DNA from: Granulicella aggregans
GTDB taxonomy: Bacteria > Acidobacteriota > Terriglobia > Terriglobales > Acidobacteriaceae
DNA: 64,000 nt
Assembly (NCBI RefSeq): GCF_014203275.1
Contig: NZ_JACHIP010000010.1
Coordinates: 18,630 to 82,629, forward strand
Reading direction: 5' to 3'
A program made the position numbers and the translations under genes. Of this stretch, positions 9,181-17,532 are shown piece after piece (positions within the stretch are counted from its first letter, which is position 1; each line of letters begins with the position of its first letter). The notes beneath the pieces are model-generated. The model was not told where the DNA came from. It was given only the letters and a program-made list of their open reading frames with translations, and searched no databases.

Positions 9181-10212
9181 ATGTCTGCGACGATGAACCC
9201 GCTCCTGGATGCCTTTCCGGCAGATTTGCTTCCCGACAATGAAGAGAAGCGGCTCCAGGTTCTGGATTCATATGGGATTCTCGACACGGATGATGAGCAA
9301 GCCTATGACGATCTGACACATCTCGCAACGGTGCTGTGCAATGCCCCGACGGCCCTCGTGACCCTCATCGACCGTGATCGGCAATGGGTCAAGTCCCGAG
9401 TCAATTGGGAACGACGGCAGGATCCGCGTGACGCCTCCTTTTGTGCACACGCGATCCTTCGTCCCGGCCAGATAATGGAAGTTCCAGATGCGACCGATGA
9501 CTCGCGTTTTATGAACAACGAGCTCGTGACGGGCAAAACGGGAGTTCGTTTCTATGCGGGAGTCCCCCTCGTCACAAAGGAGGGAGCTGCGCTTGGGACC
9601 ATATGCGTCCTCGATCGACGACCTCGCATGCTGACGCGCGTCCAAAGCCGCGCTCTCGAGTCATTGGCAAGACAAGTTGTAACGCAGCTTGAGCTGCGTC
9701 TTGGCCTCGCCGAATTAGAGAAAGAGAGTATGAGCGATCCTTTGACCGGTGTTTGGAACAGGAGAGCGCTTTTTAGACTTTTGCGCAACGAATGGGCTCG
9801 ACATTCGCGTTCTGGACAACGCATTGCCATTCTCATGGTCGACATAGATCATTTCAAAAGTATCAATGACTCTTACGGACACCCTCGCGGCGATGCCGTT
9901 CTTCAGGAAGTCGCAAAGACGCTTTCGTCAAACCTCAGGCCGAGCGACAGCCTCTTTCGATATGGCGGGGAAGAATTCTGCTGCGTTCTGACCGATTGTG
10001 ACTTGGAAGCCGCAAAGGTTGTCGCAGAACGTGCGCGTTGTGCTCTGGAGTCGTCCCTTCACGCAGGTATCGAGGTTACTGTAAGTATTGGCGCATCCAC
10101 GGCTCTGCCGGCTGCTCACACATCGAGTAATTTACTTATGGCCCGCGCTGACGCAGCTCTGTATCTTGCTAAGCAGGCAGGTCGAAATCAGGTCGTTCTA
10201 TCGGACGAATGA
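9181..10212 (+). CDS. GAF-GGDEF diguanylate cyclase
   Basis: 343 residues from the ATG at 9181, which has CGGAG seven bases upstream; an in-frame ATG at 9154 is less well placed. Residues about 30-160 form a GAF domain of the common DASFCAHAIL / VPLVTKEGAALGTICVLD type. Residues about 175-340 form a GGDEF domain with active-site GGEEF, preceded at the correct 5-residue spacing by RPSD, the product-inhibition I-site. The enzyme should make cyclic di-GMP from two GTP and be feedback-inhibited; the GAF domain probably senses a small ligand or redox cue. It is cytosolic and monocistronic. Confidence 0.9.
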   Translation: MSATMNPLLDAFPADLLPDNEEKRLQVLDSYGILDTDDEQAYDDLTHLATVLCNAPTALVTLIDRDRQWVKSRVNWERRQDPRDASFCAHAILRPGQIMEVPDATDDSRFMNNELVTGKTGVRFYAGVPLVTKEGAALGTICVLDRRPRMLTRVQSRALESLARQVVTQLELRLGLAELEKESMSDPLTGVWNRRALFRLLRNEWARHSRSGQRIAILMVDIDHFKSINDSYGHPRGDAVLQEVAKTLSSNLRPSDSLFRYGGEEFCCVLTDCDLEAAKVVAERARCALESSLHAGIEVTVSIGASTALPAAHTSSNLLMARADAALYLAKQAGRNQVVLSDE

Positions 10213-10361
10213 TCTTATCCGGGCCGTTGATTAGAGACTTCCACACATTCACCATCGCCTTTCCAATCGGGTCAGTGCTTCTACATCTGAATTTATGGCT
10301 GCGTTCCAGGCAAGGTTGAGGCACCTACTCCTCCATTGCGAACTGTTTGATATCGGCCAAC

Positions 10362-10399
10362 CTTGTACTCACTGAAACGGTGGTTTCAGAGAGTACAAG
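10362..10399. repeat. 17-bp inverted repeat CTTGTACTCACTGAAAC
   Basis: CTTGTACTCACTGAAAC, a 4-bp spacer GGTG, then the reverse complement with one mismatch. The left arm shares TGTACTCACTGAAAC with 2256-2270. There is no T-run after the stem, so it is not an obvious terminator. It lies between the diguanylate cyclase and the IS element. Confidence 0.5.
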
Positions 10400-10537
10400 A
10401 TGATCCCCGGAGAACTGAATCGCTCATCCTAGCGATGATAAGTTTCCATTAGAACGACTTGCGAGGAAAGGCCTAGGAGCTTGTTGAAATAGGTTCCACT
10501 CTTCGTCCGATAGTCGTTTGCTCTCGTCTATGGAGTT

Positions 10538-11192
10538 ATGCGTGGAGACGAGCGGTTACAGGGTGGGATGTTCAGCTATGTGACGTTAGAGCAGCGTGTG
10601 CCTCAAGATCACCCGCTGCGTGAGATACGCCGTCTTACGGACGTGGTTCTGGGCTCCCTGAGCGCGGCGTTCGATGAGCTGTACTCGGCGTCGGGCCGTC
10701 CGTCGATCGCTCCTGAGTATGTGCTGCGGGCGCTGTTGCTGCAGGCGTCTTACTCAGTGCGCTCGGAGCGCCAACTCGTCGAGCAACTGGACTATAGCCT
10801 GTTGTTTCGCTGGTCCGTCGGCCTCGGCATGGATGACGCAATGTGGAACCACGCTGTGTTCTCGAAGAACCGTGACCGGTTGCTCACCAGCGAGGTGGCG
10901 CAGCAGTTCTTCGCCGAGGTCAACAAGCAGGCCAGGCGGTTCATGAGCGATGAGCACTTCACGGTCGACGGGACGCTGATCCAGGCGTGGGCGTCGCAGA
11001 AGAGCTTCTGTAAGAAGGACGGCTCGGATGACGATGGCGCGAAGTTCCACGGACAGAAGCGCTCGAATGAGACGCATGAGTCGACGACCGATCCCGATGC
11101 CAGGCTCTACAAGAAGAGCTATGGCAAAGAGTCGCATCTGGCCTATCTTGGCCATGCGCTGGTGGAGAACCGCAATGGCCTGATCGCCGCCG
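10538..11192 (+). pseudogene. IS1182/IS5-superfamily transposase, 5' part, interrupted
   Basis: The first about 218 codons of a DDE transposase are present: MFSYVTLEQRVPQDHPLR, a DUF772-type N-terminus (SGRPSIAPEYVLRALLLQ), then the first catalytic Asp region FTVDGTLIQAWASQKS and the TDPDARLYKKSYGKE segment. The frame runs into the inverted-repeat insertion at 11193. The expected second Asp and Glu region and the C-terminus are absent on the far side of the insertion, so the IS has also lost DNA. It starts about 50 bp after GAGCTTGTTGAAATAG, which may be the left IS end. Confidence 0.85.
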
Positions 11193-11487
11193 CTGTCGTT
11201 TTTCCTTTACCTCTAGAAAACGGGCTTTGCGGCTGAGTTTTATTCGCTTACCTGTAGAAATTCCTTAACCTATAGAACGGGTCTCGATGAGTAAAGGATC
11301 TGATTCTATGCGGCAATCGCAAAATACGGACTGCTAGACCTGCCATTTACACATGGAAACATTCCCGCAATCGTTCTACAGGTAAGGGCATTTTTCTAGA
11401 GGCTACGGAATATTTCTACACCTTTAGGAATCGCGCAAGTCTCCTGTCGTCAACAAAACCGTTCTACAGGTAAAGGAAAAACGACAG
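11193..11487. mobile_element. 295-bp non-autonomous inverted-repeat element (MITE-like) inside the transposase
   Basis: The ends are a 26-bp terminal inverted repeat beginning CTGTCGTTTTTCCTTTACCT, with one mismatch between left (11193-11218) and right (11462-11487). A 12-bp motif TTACCTGTAGAA recurs inside: 11207-11218, 11248-11259 and 11265-11277 in direct orientation, then inverted at 11374-11385, near 11413 and at 11462-11473. Clustered subterminal motifs that flip orientation at the middle are what a transposase-binding array looks like. No coding frame is present. The base triplet CCG flanks both ends and may be a short target duplication. Confidence 0.75.
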
Positions 11488-11574
11488 CCGTTCAGAGAAC
11501 GGCGTCATGCTAGTCCGCTTTTGACGAAGAACCAGCAGTTTCCTTTTCAGGGAGTGGCTCACAAACGTTTTCTA

Positions 11575-11742
11575 CTAATCCCACTTTGACGAGTTCAATT
11601 CAGCCTGCGCAACGTCTTGGCTCTGGGAGCGAATCCACAGAAGATCATCGAGCGCTACTTCCACCGTCGAGCCATCCGAAAGGTAGACGGAGAGGCTTGC
11701 TTCAGCTAGTTTATCCACCTGCACGATCCGCAATGTCGTCAC
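11575..11742 (-). CDS. 55-residue acidic hypothetical protein
   Basis: Reads GTG at 11742 to TAG at 11575, with GGGGCGG just upstream as a possible ribosome-binding site. The product has the pattern of a small single-domain beta-sheet protein: VTTLRIVQVDKLAEASLSVY, LSDGSTVEVALDDLLWIRSQ. The alternation resembles DUF2442-like small proteins, but I cannot assign it. It lies 70 bp downstream of the response-regulator gene on the same strand and may share its transcript. Confidence 0.45.
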   Translation of the reverse strand: MTTLRIVQVDKLAEASLSVYLSDGSTVEVALDDLLWIRSQSQDVAQAELNSSKWD

Positions 11743-11811
11743 TTCCGCCCCGCTTAAACTCTATGAACCGCTTGGGAACGTCAAAGTCGTTTGTGGCCGA
11801 ATATCGGGTCG

Positions 11812-12657
11812 TTAGGCAGTGATCGGTATGGCGTCCATCTTTGACTGAGCCACATAGCTTGTCATCGCTTGGGCTAGTTGCGAATCGACTTCGTCGGCTA
11901 TCTCCATGACACCCACCAAAACTAAGCTGAAGTTCACCCGGTTAAGGTTGTTCTGTAGGGTTTGGAAGATGCTGACCTGTAACATCCGCGACTCCTCGAC
12001 CATCATAGCTGCGGTGTATCCCTGTACCCTTCGCGCCAGTCCGTGTTCGGCAGCAGACGCCGAAACCAATGCACGACTGCCTAGAGGTTGAGGATGCCTG
12101 AGCCGGAACACAAGATCGCGAAGGAGTTGGGGCAAATGTGCAGTACGCACAGGGTCGTCCAACCACACTGTAAGCACCTGGTCATCTCGACGCACACGAG
12201 AAAGCCAATCATCTATCGTGCTCTTTGATCCCTCTTCGAGAATCGTCGCTACGCTGGCGAGAACTCTTGGTGGGCTTTTCTCTTTCTCTAATTTTTCACG
12301 GATTAACCCCACCAAGTCTCCTATTGCACCGGGCTTCACGATGATATCGTCGGTCTGGGCCAAGATCGCTGCCACCGCTTCCTTCATCTCCGGGTAAGCG
12401 CTAAAGATGATCGTGACGGCCTTGGGATTGGAATGGCGCATGGCACTTACGACCGTCAAGCCATCTCCAGCCGAAGGCATGTGAAGATCGCTAACGAGGA
12501 CATCGAAAGACTGACAGCCGATCAATTGAAGAGCATCATTGACGTTCGACGCGGATCTGACATCAAATCCTCCGCTTTCAAGAATCAGGGTCATTACTTC
12601 GCGGAGGTTGTCGTCGTCATCAACGACTAAGACTTTCGGTACAACGGTTTCGGTCAT
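11812..12657 (-). CDS. response regulator with C-terminal RsbRD-N-like domain
   Basis: 281 residues. The first about 125 form a receiver domain with VVDDDDN acidic pocket, VSDLHMP phospho-acceptor Asp and IVKPG conserved Lys. A linker and an all-helical C-terminal domain of about 140 residues follow: IDDWLSRVRRDDQ, LLRDLVFRLRHP, HGLARRVQGYTAAMMVEESR, DSQLAQAMTSYV. This pattern fits the RsbRD N-terminal (globin-like) family found in stressosome-type proteins; that family call is inference. It carries no DNA-binding domain. A same-length but frame-broken paralogue sits at 50040-50884. Confidence 0.75.
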   Translation of the reverse strand: MTETVVPKVLVVDDDDNLREVMTLILESGGFDVRSASNVNDALQLIGCQSFDVLVSDLHMPSAGDGLTVVSAMRHSNPKAVTIIFSAYPEMKEAVAAILAQTDDIIVKPGAIGDLVGLIREKLEKEKSPPRVLASVATILEEGSKSTIDDWLSRVRRDDQVLTVWLDDPVRTAHLPQLLRDLVFRLRHPQPLGSRALVSASAAEHGLARRVQGYTAAMMVEESRMLQVSIFQTLQNNLNRVNFSLVLVGVMEIADEVDSQLAQAMTSYVAQSKMDAIPITA

Positions 12658-12786
12658 TGGCTGCCCTCTTGCTCAACTGGCGGGATGATTATGTCATGAA
12701 CACGACGGAGAAATATGATCCTTTTTGAACTCTTGAAGATTGATGCGATCAGAGCTAATCAACTAAGCACTTATTCCGTTCAAAAC

Positions 12787-12960
12787 CTATCTTGCGTCCT
12801 TGAGCGTAACGACTATGAGCCGTGGATCTCCGGAACTCTCGGCGAAGCCGAGTTTGAGATAGAAGGCCCGTGCGTCGTTCGAGGTGGGATGGACAACGAT
12901 TCCTCGGATATCGATGGGTGTCAGCGGCTGTCGGGCGGCACTCAAATACCGGAAGATGAT
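12787..12960 (-). pseudogene. GNAT acetyltransferase (TacT-type toxin) C-terminal fragment
   Basis: The last about 55 codons match the end of GNAT toxins of the DUF1778/GNAT toxin-antitoxin class: DIRGIVVHPTSNDARAFYLK, LGFAESSGDPRLIVVTLKD. The AxxFYxxxGF signature belongs to the acetyl-CoA/catalytic face. The upstream part of the same frame (to 13242) bears no resemblance to a GNAT N-terminus and no RHH antitoxin gene is nearby. I read this as a relic with its 5' end replaced. Confidence 0.6.
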
Positions 12961-13305
12961 GATTACAAAAGGGGGAAATCCCGGGCTTTGAGTGCAGCGT
13001 GACAGCAAGTGTTCGTTGAGAGGCAACGATGCAATAGTGCCCAGAAGCTGCTCGACAAATAGGGGGGATCTAAGAGATCTTCCGTTCTCTTTCAAAGGCA
13101 AAGGGGTGATGGTGGGATCCAAGTGGAGAGGCGAGGATAGACATGTGTTTGCAGTCGGCGTGACGGACAATGACTGCAGCTCTTTGGCTCGTATGCCTTT
13201 GGCTCGTAACCCTACTTTGTGAAGCTGGGATAAGCCCCCCACTTGGGCCTCCTCCTTAGGGAAGGGGCCACTTTCTTTTTGGAGATCCCACCCGCCGAAA
13301 TGGGT

Positions 13306-13511
13306 TCACCTTTTGTTAAGAACCTTGTCCGCTTTATTGTCCACTTTCTCCTTGTCAGCCGCGCTCAGTTTTCCCGCGTGTTCGGCCTGCGATGCGCGGG
13401 CTTTGGCGTTCCGGCGTGCGCGGCATCTGGCATCGGATACTTGCGTTCCTCCCGAGGACCGAAGTCGCTTTTCGGCTCAGCCTTCTTTTTCGATTTGGTA
13501 AGTTCTGCCAT
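13306..13511 (-). pseudogene. small basic DUF6582-like protein, one frameshift
   Basis: From an ATG at 13511 the frame reads MAELTKSKKKAEPKSDFG...KYPMPDAAHA. One base appears missing after the GCGCACGC stretch. In the next frame it continues RNAKARASQAEHAGKLSAAD KEK and ends KADKVLNKR at 13306. The joined product (68 residues) has the RNAKARASQA...GKLS.ADK..ID.KAD.VL pattern of small DUF6582-type proteins. The broken site is a CC where CCC would restore the frame, so it may be a true lesion or an assembly indel. Confidence 0.6.
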
Positions 13512-13616
13512 CCGTGACCTCCTAATTGACATCTGTCCAACTCAGATGCAATTTCCGCGGCGAGAGAGATTAATTCCACTTTTCCTTGCTCAACGGGATT
13601 GTCAACTCCCAAGCAC

Positions 13617-14429
13617 TCACCGCAAGGTCAGCACAATTGGTGTGTGGTCTGAGGGTTTAGACAGCGCGCGTGGTCCTTTATCGATCTCACATGCTGCAAC
13701 CCCTAATTGAAGCGATGGCGACACGAGGAAGTGGTCAATCCGGATTCCGCGATTGTTCTGGAAGGCTTGTCTGAAGTAGTCCCAAAAGGTGAACTGCCCG
13801 CCTTCTGAATGCAACGATCGGAAAGCGTCGGTGTATCCGAGGGTGAGCATCGCCCGGTAGAGTGCTCGCGGCTCGGGTTGGAAGAGGGCATCGTGGAGCC
13901 ACGACGCCGGCTTATGACAGTCGATGTCTTCAGGAATGACATTGAAATCGCCGCCAATGACAGTAGGAACGCCGTCAGCCTTCCATTGGCTCATCTTCGT
14001 AATGAGCCGTTCCATCCACGCCAGCTTGTAGTCGAACTTTTCCGTGCCAATCGGATTGCCGTTGGGCAGGTAGATATCAACGATGCGGGCGCCAGAAATG
14101 ATCACCTCAAGGTAACGGGCATGCGTGTCTGATTCGTCTCCTGAGAGCACGTTGCTGACATGCTCAATTGGCAGTCTTGAAAGGATAGCAACGCCGTTAT
14201 ATGCCTTCTGAGTCACTGCGACGCTTTCATATCCCAGACTCTTGAACACTTCAGAAGGGAACTCGGTTCCTTTGAGTTCCTGTAAGAGCAGGACATCCGG
14301 GCTTCGAGACTTCAGCCATGTCGTTACATGCTCCAAACGCGCTCTGATCGAATTGACGTTCCAGCTGGCGATTACGATGGTGGCCCCCTTTTCCTGAGTG
14401 GCGGTCGATGTTCCGAGAAGTGATCTCAA
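13617..14429 (-). CDS. xthA: exodeoxyribonuclease III (AP endonuclease)
   Basis: About 255-270 residues with all EEP/ExoIII motifs: SWNVNSIRARLEH, LLQELKG (metal Glu), GDFNVIPEDID, RIDHFLVSP and C-terminal SDHTPIVLTLR with the catalytic Asp-His. It should cut abasic sites and degrade 3' ends in base-excision repair. The frame opens at a TTG (14429) that overlaps the upstream stop by 4 bp, which supports that unusual start. The conserved protein begins around residue 18 (IVIASWNVN). It is transcribed with the small upstream gene. Confidence 0.9.
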   Translation of the reverse strand: MRSLLGTSTATQEKGATIVIASWNVNSIRARLEHVTTWLKSRSPDVLLLQELKGTEFPSEVFKSLGYESVAVTQKAYNGVAILSRLPIEHVSNVLSGDESDTHARYLEVIISGARIVDIYLPNGNPIGTEKFDYKLAWMERLITKMSQWKADGVPTVIGGDFNVIPEDIDCHKPASWLHDALFQPEPRALYRAMLTLGYTDAFRSLHSEGGQFTFWDYFRQAFQNNRGIRIDHFLVSPSLQLGVAACEIDKGPRALSKPSDHTPIVLTLR

Positions 14430-14722
14430 CTATCTTGATTCAAGAGTTCCGTCACGATGGCCTCCCATTCGGCGCGCAGATCTCCTGTTCCTGCAGGGCG
14501 GCCGGCACGCCTGTACCAATAGCTGGCATTGCTCGTGTCACCTTCGGCCCTGTGCAGATACGCGTGGACCCAGGCTCCCTCGCGACTCTCTTCGGACTGG
14601 GCTATCTCATGTGCGTGCTCCCACTCTCCTCGCCCAGCCAGCCACAGGGCATGAACCGCGGGCTGATCGAATCGACCGTCGCTTGCTTCGAATTCTGCAA
14701 CCGTCATACGCGCTCCTCTCAC
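14426..14722 (-). CDS. conserved hypothetical, 98 residues
   Basis: Compact protein with a pattern I recognise as a widespread conserved hypothetical: ALWLAGRGEWEHAHEIAQ, GAWVHAYLHRAEGDTSNASY, WYRRAGRP. The composition suggests a helical, TPR-like fold. No catalytic motif is obvious. Start is ATG at 14722; an internal ATG (MTVAEFEASDG) at 14707 is perhaps better, because the family usually begins MxVAxFEA. It overlaps xthA by 4 bp, giving a two-gene operon. Confidence 0.75.
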   Translation of the reverse strand: MRGARMTVAEFEASDGRFDQPAVHALWLAGRGEWEHAHEIAQSEESREGAWVHAYLHRAEGDTSNASYWYRRAGRPAGTGDLRAEWEAIVTELLNQDS

Positions 14723-14944
14723 TTAACTGTTCCGTCCGTTTTGCGTCACCGAGGATCCTGCATTCGAAACTTCCTTTAGGATGCACGACTTGCCTCTGAA
14801 AGGCCATGCACCAAAAACGATGCACGTTGACTTTACACAGGGGGAGGGCGCTATTCTTAGGCGAGGAGAAGCGAACAAAAGGCGAAATGGTAGATGGGCT
14901 ACACCTCATAAAGCGCGGTTCTGAAACGTGAGATAGAGGCCAAA

Positions 14945-16021
14945 TTGGCTTCTCGCATTCCCGCCGCCTTGTCCCCCCAAGCGATCCAAGCCCCGCGACT
15001 AGTCACGTCTGGTGTGCCCGAAATCGACAACTTGCTGGGCGGAGGACTGCCGATCGGAGGGATCACTGAGCTTACCGGTCTCGCAAGCTCCGGCCGGACT
15101 TCACTGGCGCTCGCTTTACTACGAGGTGCCACTTCCGAGTCTGCCTGCGCCTACATCGACGTAGACGACACCATGGATCCAAAGAGCAGTGCTGCTGCTG
15201 GGGTCAATCATACGAATCTTCTGTGGGTCCGAGTAGCGAGTGTTCATCTACAAACAACATGTGAATCCTTCTCACGGGCTCCAGTCTCGCAAGTGCCACC
15301 CTTACAAGTGGGGCGGATGGTCGGCGGCCACTGCGGAAGCAATCATCCGCGAACCGAGACCAAAGGGCTCGATGCCGCCTTGGGCAGGATGCTGACGCAG
15401 AAATCAGAGGCCCGGCTTGAAAAGATGGAGGGTACTCCAGGCTACCCGAATCGAAAGCTCAGTCTCGCTGCGGCGCCAGAAGAGCACGTAGCGTATGAGC
15501 ACTACAACGCACGCCATGCGGATGAATCGGATCCTCTTCGTCAAGCAGATCGACGCGCTGCGAGTGAGGCCCGTCAGCGGGCACAGGCTCCGGTCGTTAT
15601 GGGTTTATCCGGCAAGAGGTCTGAGAAGCCCTGGAGCCGGGTGGATAAGGCGATTAGGGCTACCGATCAGGTCCTCCAATCTGGCGGCTTCCACGTTGTC
15701 GTCCTCGACCTTGCTTCGGTGCCGCCGGAGCAAGCGCTACGCATTCCCTCGGCTACTTGGTTTCGTTTCCGGCGGGCCGCTCAGGAGAGTGATGCGATCT
15801 TCCTCCTTCTGACGCAGGTGGCCTGCGCACGTTCGAGTGCTCTCTGCGTACTCGACTGTTCCGTAGGAGCAGCCAAGCTGTCGGGAAACTTGCTCAATGG
15901 CCTTTCACACACGGCTGAGGTAGCTCGCCAACGCCTGAGCAGTCCGTTTGCAAAGAAGGCCCCAGGTCGCGCAACAAGCTGGGAAGCGACGCCCGCGTGG
16001 ATGCGGGCGGCAGGACGATAG
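14945..16021 (+). CDS. imuA: ImuA, RecA-like mutagenesis protein
   Basis: 358 residues from a TTG at 14945 with AGAGG six bases upstream; an in-frame stop lies just before it. The N-terminus (VTSGVPEIDNLLGGGLPIGG, ITELTGLASSGRTSLALALL) is the RecA/ImuA nucleotide-binding core. The P-loop is degenerate, with Arg where Lys is usual (SSGRTS). A Walker-B-like VVLDLASV and FRRAAQESDAIFLLLTQ follow. ImuA, ImuB and DnaE2 form the mobile SOS mutasome that replaces PolV in many bacteria. The middle, about residues 90-220, is a variable, charged insert. It is the first gene of the operon, with 2 bp to imuB. Confidence 0.85.
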   Translation: MASRIPAALSPQAIQAPRLVTSGVPEIDNLLGGGLPIGGITELTGLASSGRTSLALALLRGATSESACAYIDVDDTMDPKSSAAAGVNHTNLLWVRVASVHLQTTCESFSRAPVSQVPPLQVGRMVGGHCGSNHPRTETKGLDAALGRMLTQKSEARLEKMEGTPGYPNRKLSLAAAPEEHVAYEHYNARHADESDPLRQADRRAASEARQRAQAPVVMGLSGKRSEKPWSRVDKAIRATDQVLQSGGFHVVVLDLASVPPEQALRIPSATWFRFRRAAQESDAIFLLLTQVACARSSALCVLDCSVGAAKLSGNLLNGLSHTAEVARQRLSSPFAKKAPGRATSWEATPAWMRAAGR

Positions 16022-16023
16022 CC

Positions 16024-17532
16024 ATGGAATACGCGGCGATCTACATCCCGGAGTTTCCGACATTGGCATGGCTGCGTCTGGAGAAGAGTGCAAGAGGCCA
16101 GGCCGGAGCCGTCATTGAGGGAAAAGCTCCATTGGAGCGAGTCATCTCGTTCAACCAGGCAGCGAAGAGGCTGGGTCTGGCTCACGGCATGAGCAAGGTA
16201 CAGGCGGACACGTCCGGGCAGGTCCTCTTTCATCTACGGTCCATCTCGGAGGAAAAGGCTGCTCTGGATGTCCTATTTGAAGCCGTCGAGCGTTTCTCTC
16301 CACGCGTGCAAATTATCGCTTCTCCCGTGAACGGCTATGCCAACGGAAATCAGCCTGCTGCTGTACTGTTGGTCGACCAGTCGGGAACCGAAACATTGTT
16401 CGGCGATGGAAGAAGCTACGCCGAAGGAATACGGAAAGCACTTCAGGAGCTTGAGTTCCCGGCGAATGTCGCCGTAGCTCCCAACGCTGAGGCAAGCCTC
16501 CTGTTGGCTCGGAGCTATAACGGTGTAACGCGAGTAGACGAGAAAGGAGTACAAGCGAAGCTCGCCTCATTGCCTTTGTCTATGCTCAGCGTAGAGCCTG
16601 CTACGCTCGCTCCCCTGAGAAGATGGGGTATTCGCAATCTTGGAGAGTTGGCCGCTCTTCCAGAAACCGCTTTGGTCAGTCGTATAGGTCAGCAGGGCAA
16701 GCGTCTTCAACGTCTCGCAGTCGGCCGTGAAGATCATCTGCTCGTGCCGCAAGATCCATCCTTCGTACTGTCGGAGCATGTAGAACTCGATGGTCCTCTT
16801 GAATCGCTCGAACCGCTGCTCTTCATCCTGTCGCCCATGCTTGAAACACTGCTGCGACAGGCGATCAATCACACTTACGCACTACGAAGCTTGACCATCA
16901 CGCTGGACTTGGAGAAGGCAGCTCATCATCGGTTGGAGGTTCGCCCGGCCGTTCCGGTTCAAAGTAAGGATCTCCTGCTCAAGTTGCTCAACCTCAAACT
17001 ACAGGCTGAGCCACCTCAGGCCGGAATTCTCGGGGTCACTCTCAATGCGGAGCCGGCGATCCCACAGGTTGCGCAGCGTGGCCTCTTCCAGGCCCAGTTT
17101 CCGGAGCCAGACAAGCTAGACCTCCTCGTTGCACGTCTGAAGGCAATCGTAGGCGAAGACAACGTCGGCTCGCCAGTCCTTTCGAACAGCTTCTGTGATG
17201 ATGAGTTCGTTATGGCTCCGTTCCAGCCGACTGCGGGCCGCAGGAGACACACAGCAGCGATCGGATCCCGAGTTGCACTACGCCGTTTCCGCCCAGCACA
17301 ACAGGCAAGGGTGGTCTATCGCGACGCCATTCCCTCGATCCTGTTCTGGAGAGGCGAACGGCTAGAGCTTGGGCCTGTGACTGGACCCTGGCAATCAAGC
17401 GGCTATTGGTGGGATGGACGACGGTGGGAAGCAGATGAATGGGACGCCGTGGTCTCGCAGCCTCCCCAGACACTCCGACTCCGGCACGAGCCCGAACGTG
17501 GCATTTGGTATGTGGCAGGTCAGTATGACTGA
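16024..17532 (+). CDS. imuB: ImuB, catalytically inactive Y-family polymerase homologue
   Basis: 502 residues from the ATG at 16024 (2 bp after imuA stops). The N-terminus MEYAAIYIPEFPTLAWLRLE occupies the place of the catalytic DxDxFF(A/V)S motif of active Y-family polymerases, but the acidic residues are gone, as known for ImuB. The rest keeps the fold: RVISFNQAAKRLGL, VAVAPNAEASLLLARSY, the helix-hairpin-helix PLRRWGIRNLGELAALP and a little-finger region. ImuB acts as the hub that binds the beta clamp and recruits ImuA and DnaE2. It overlaps dnaE2 by 8 bp. Confidence 0.9.
   Translation: MEYAAIYIPEFPTLAWLRLEKSARGQAGAVIEGKAPLERVISFNQAAKRLGLAHGMSKVQADTSGQVLFHLRSISEEKAALDVLFEAVERFSPRVQIIASPVNGYANGNQPAAVLLVDQSGTETLFGDGRSYAEGIRKALQELEFPANVAVAPNAEASLLLARSYNGVTRVDEKGVQAKLASLPLSMLSVEPATLAPLRRWGIRNLGELAALPETALVSRIGQQGKRLQRLAVGREDHLLVPQDPSFVLSEHVELDGPLESLEPLLFILSPMLETLLRQAINHTYALRSLTITLDLEKAAHHRLEVRPAVPVQSKDLLLKLLNLKLQAEPPQAGILGVTLNAEPAIPQVAQRGLFQAQFPEPDKLDLLVARLKAIVGEDNVGSPVLSNSFCDDEFVMAPFQPTAGRRRHTAAIGSRVALRRFRPAQQARVVYRDAIPSILFWRGERLELGPVTGPWQSSGYWWDGRRWEADEWDAVVSQPPQTLRLRHEPERGIWYVAGQYD

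Noticed and set aside
14760..14944. LexA-type SOS box before imuA
   Set aside because: I could not find a convincing palindromic operator; the Acidobacteriota LexA site is not known to me well enough to call one.
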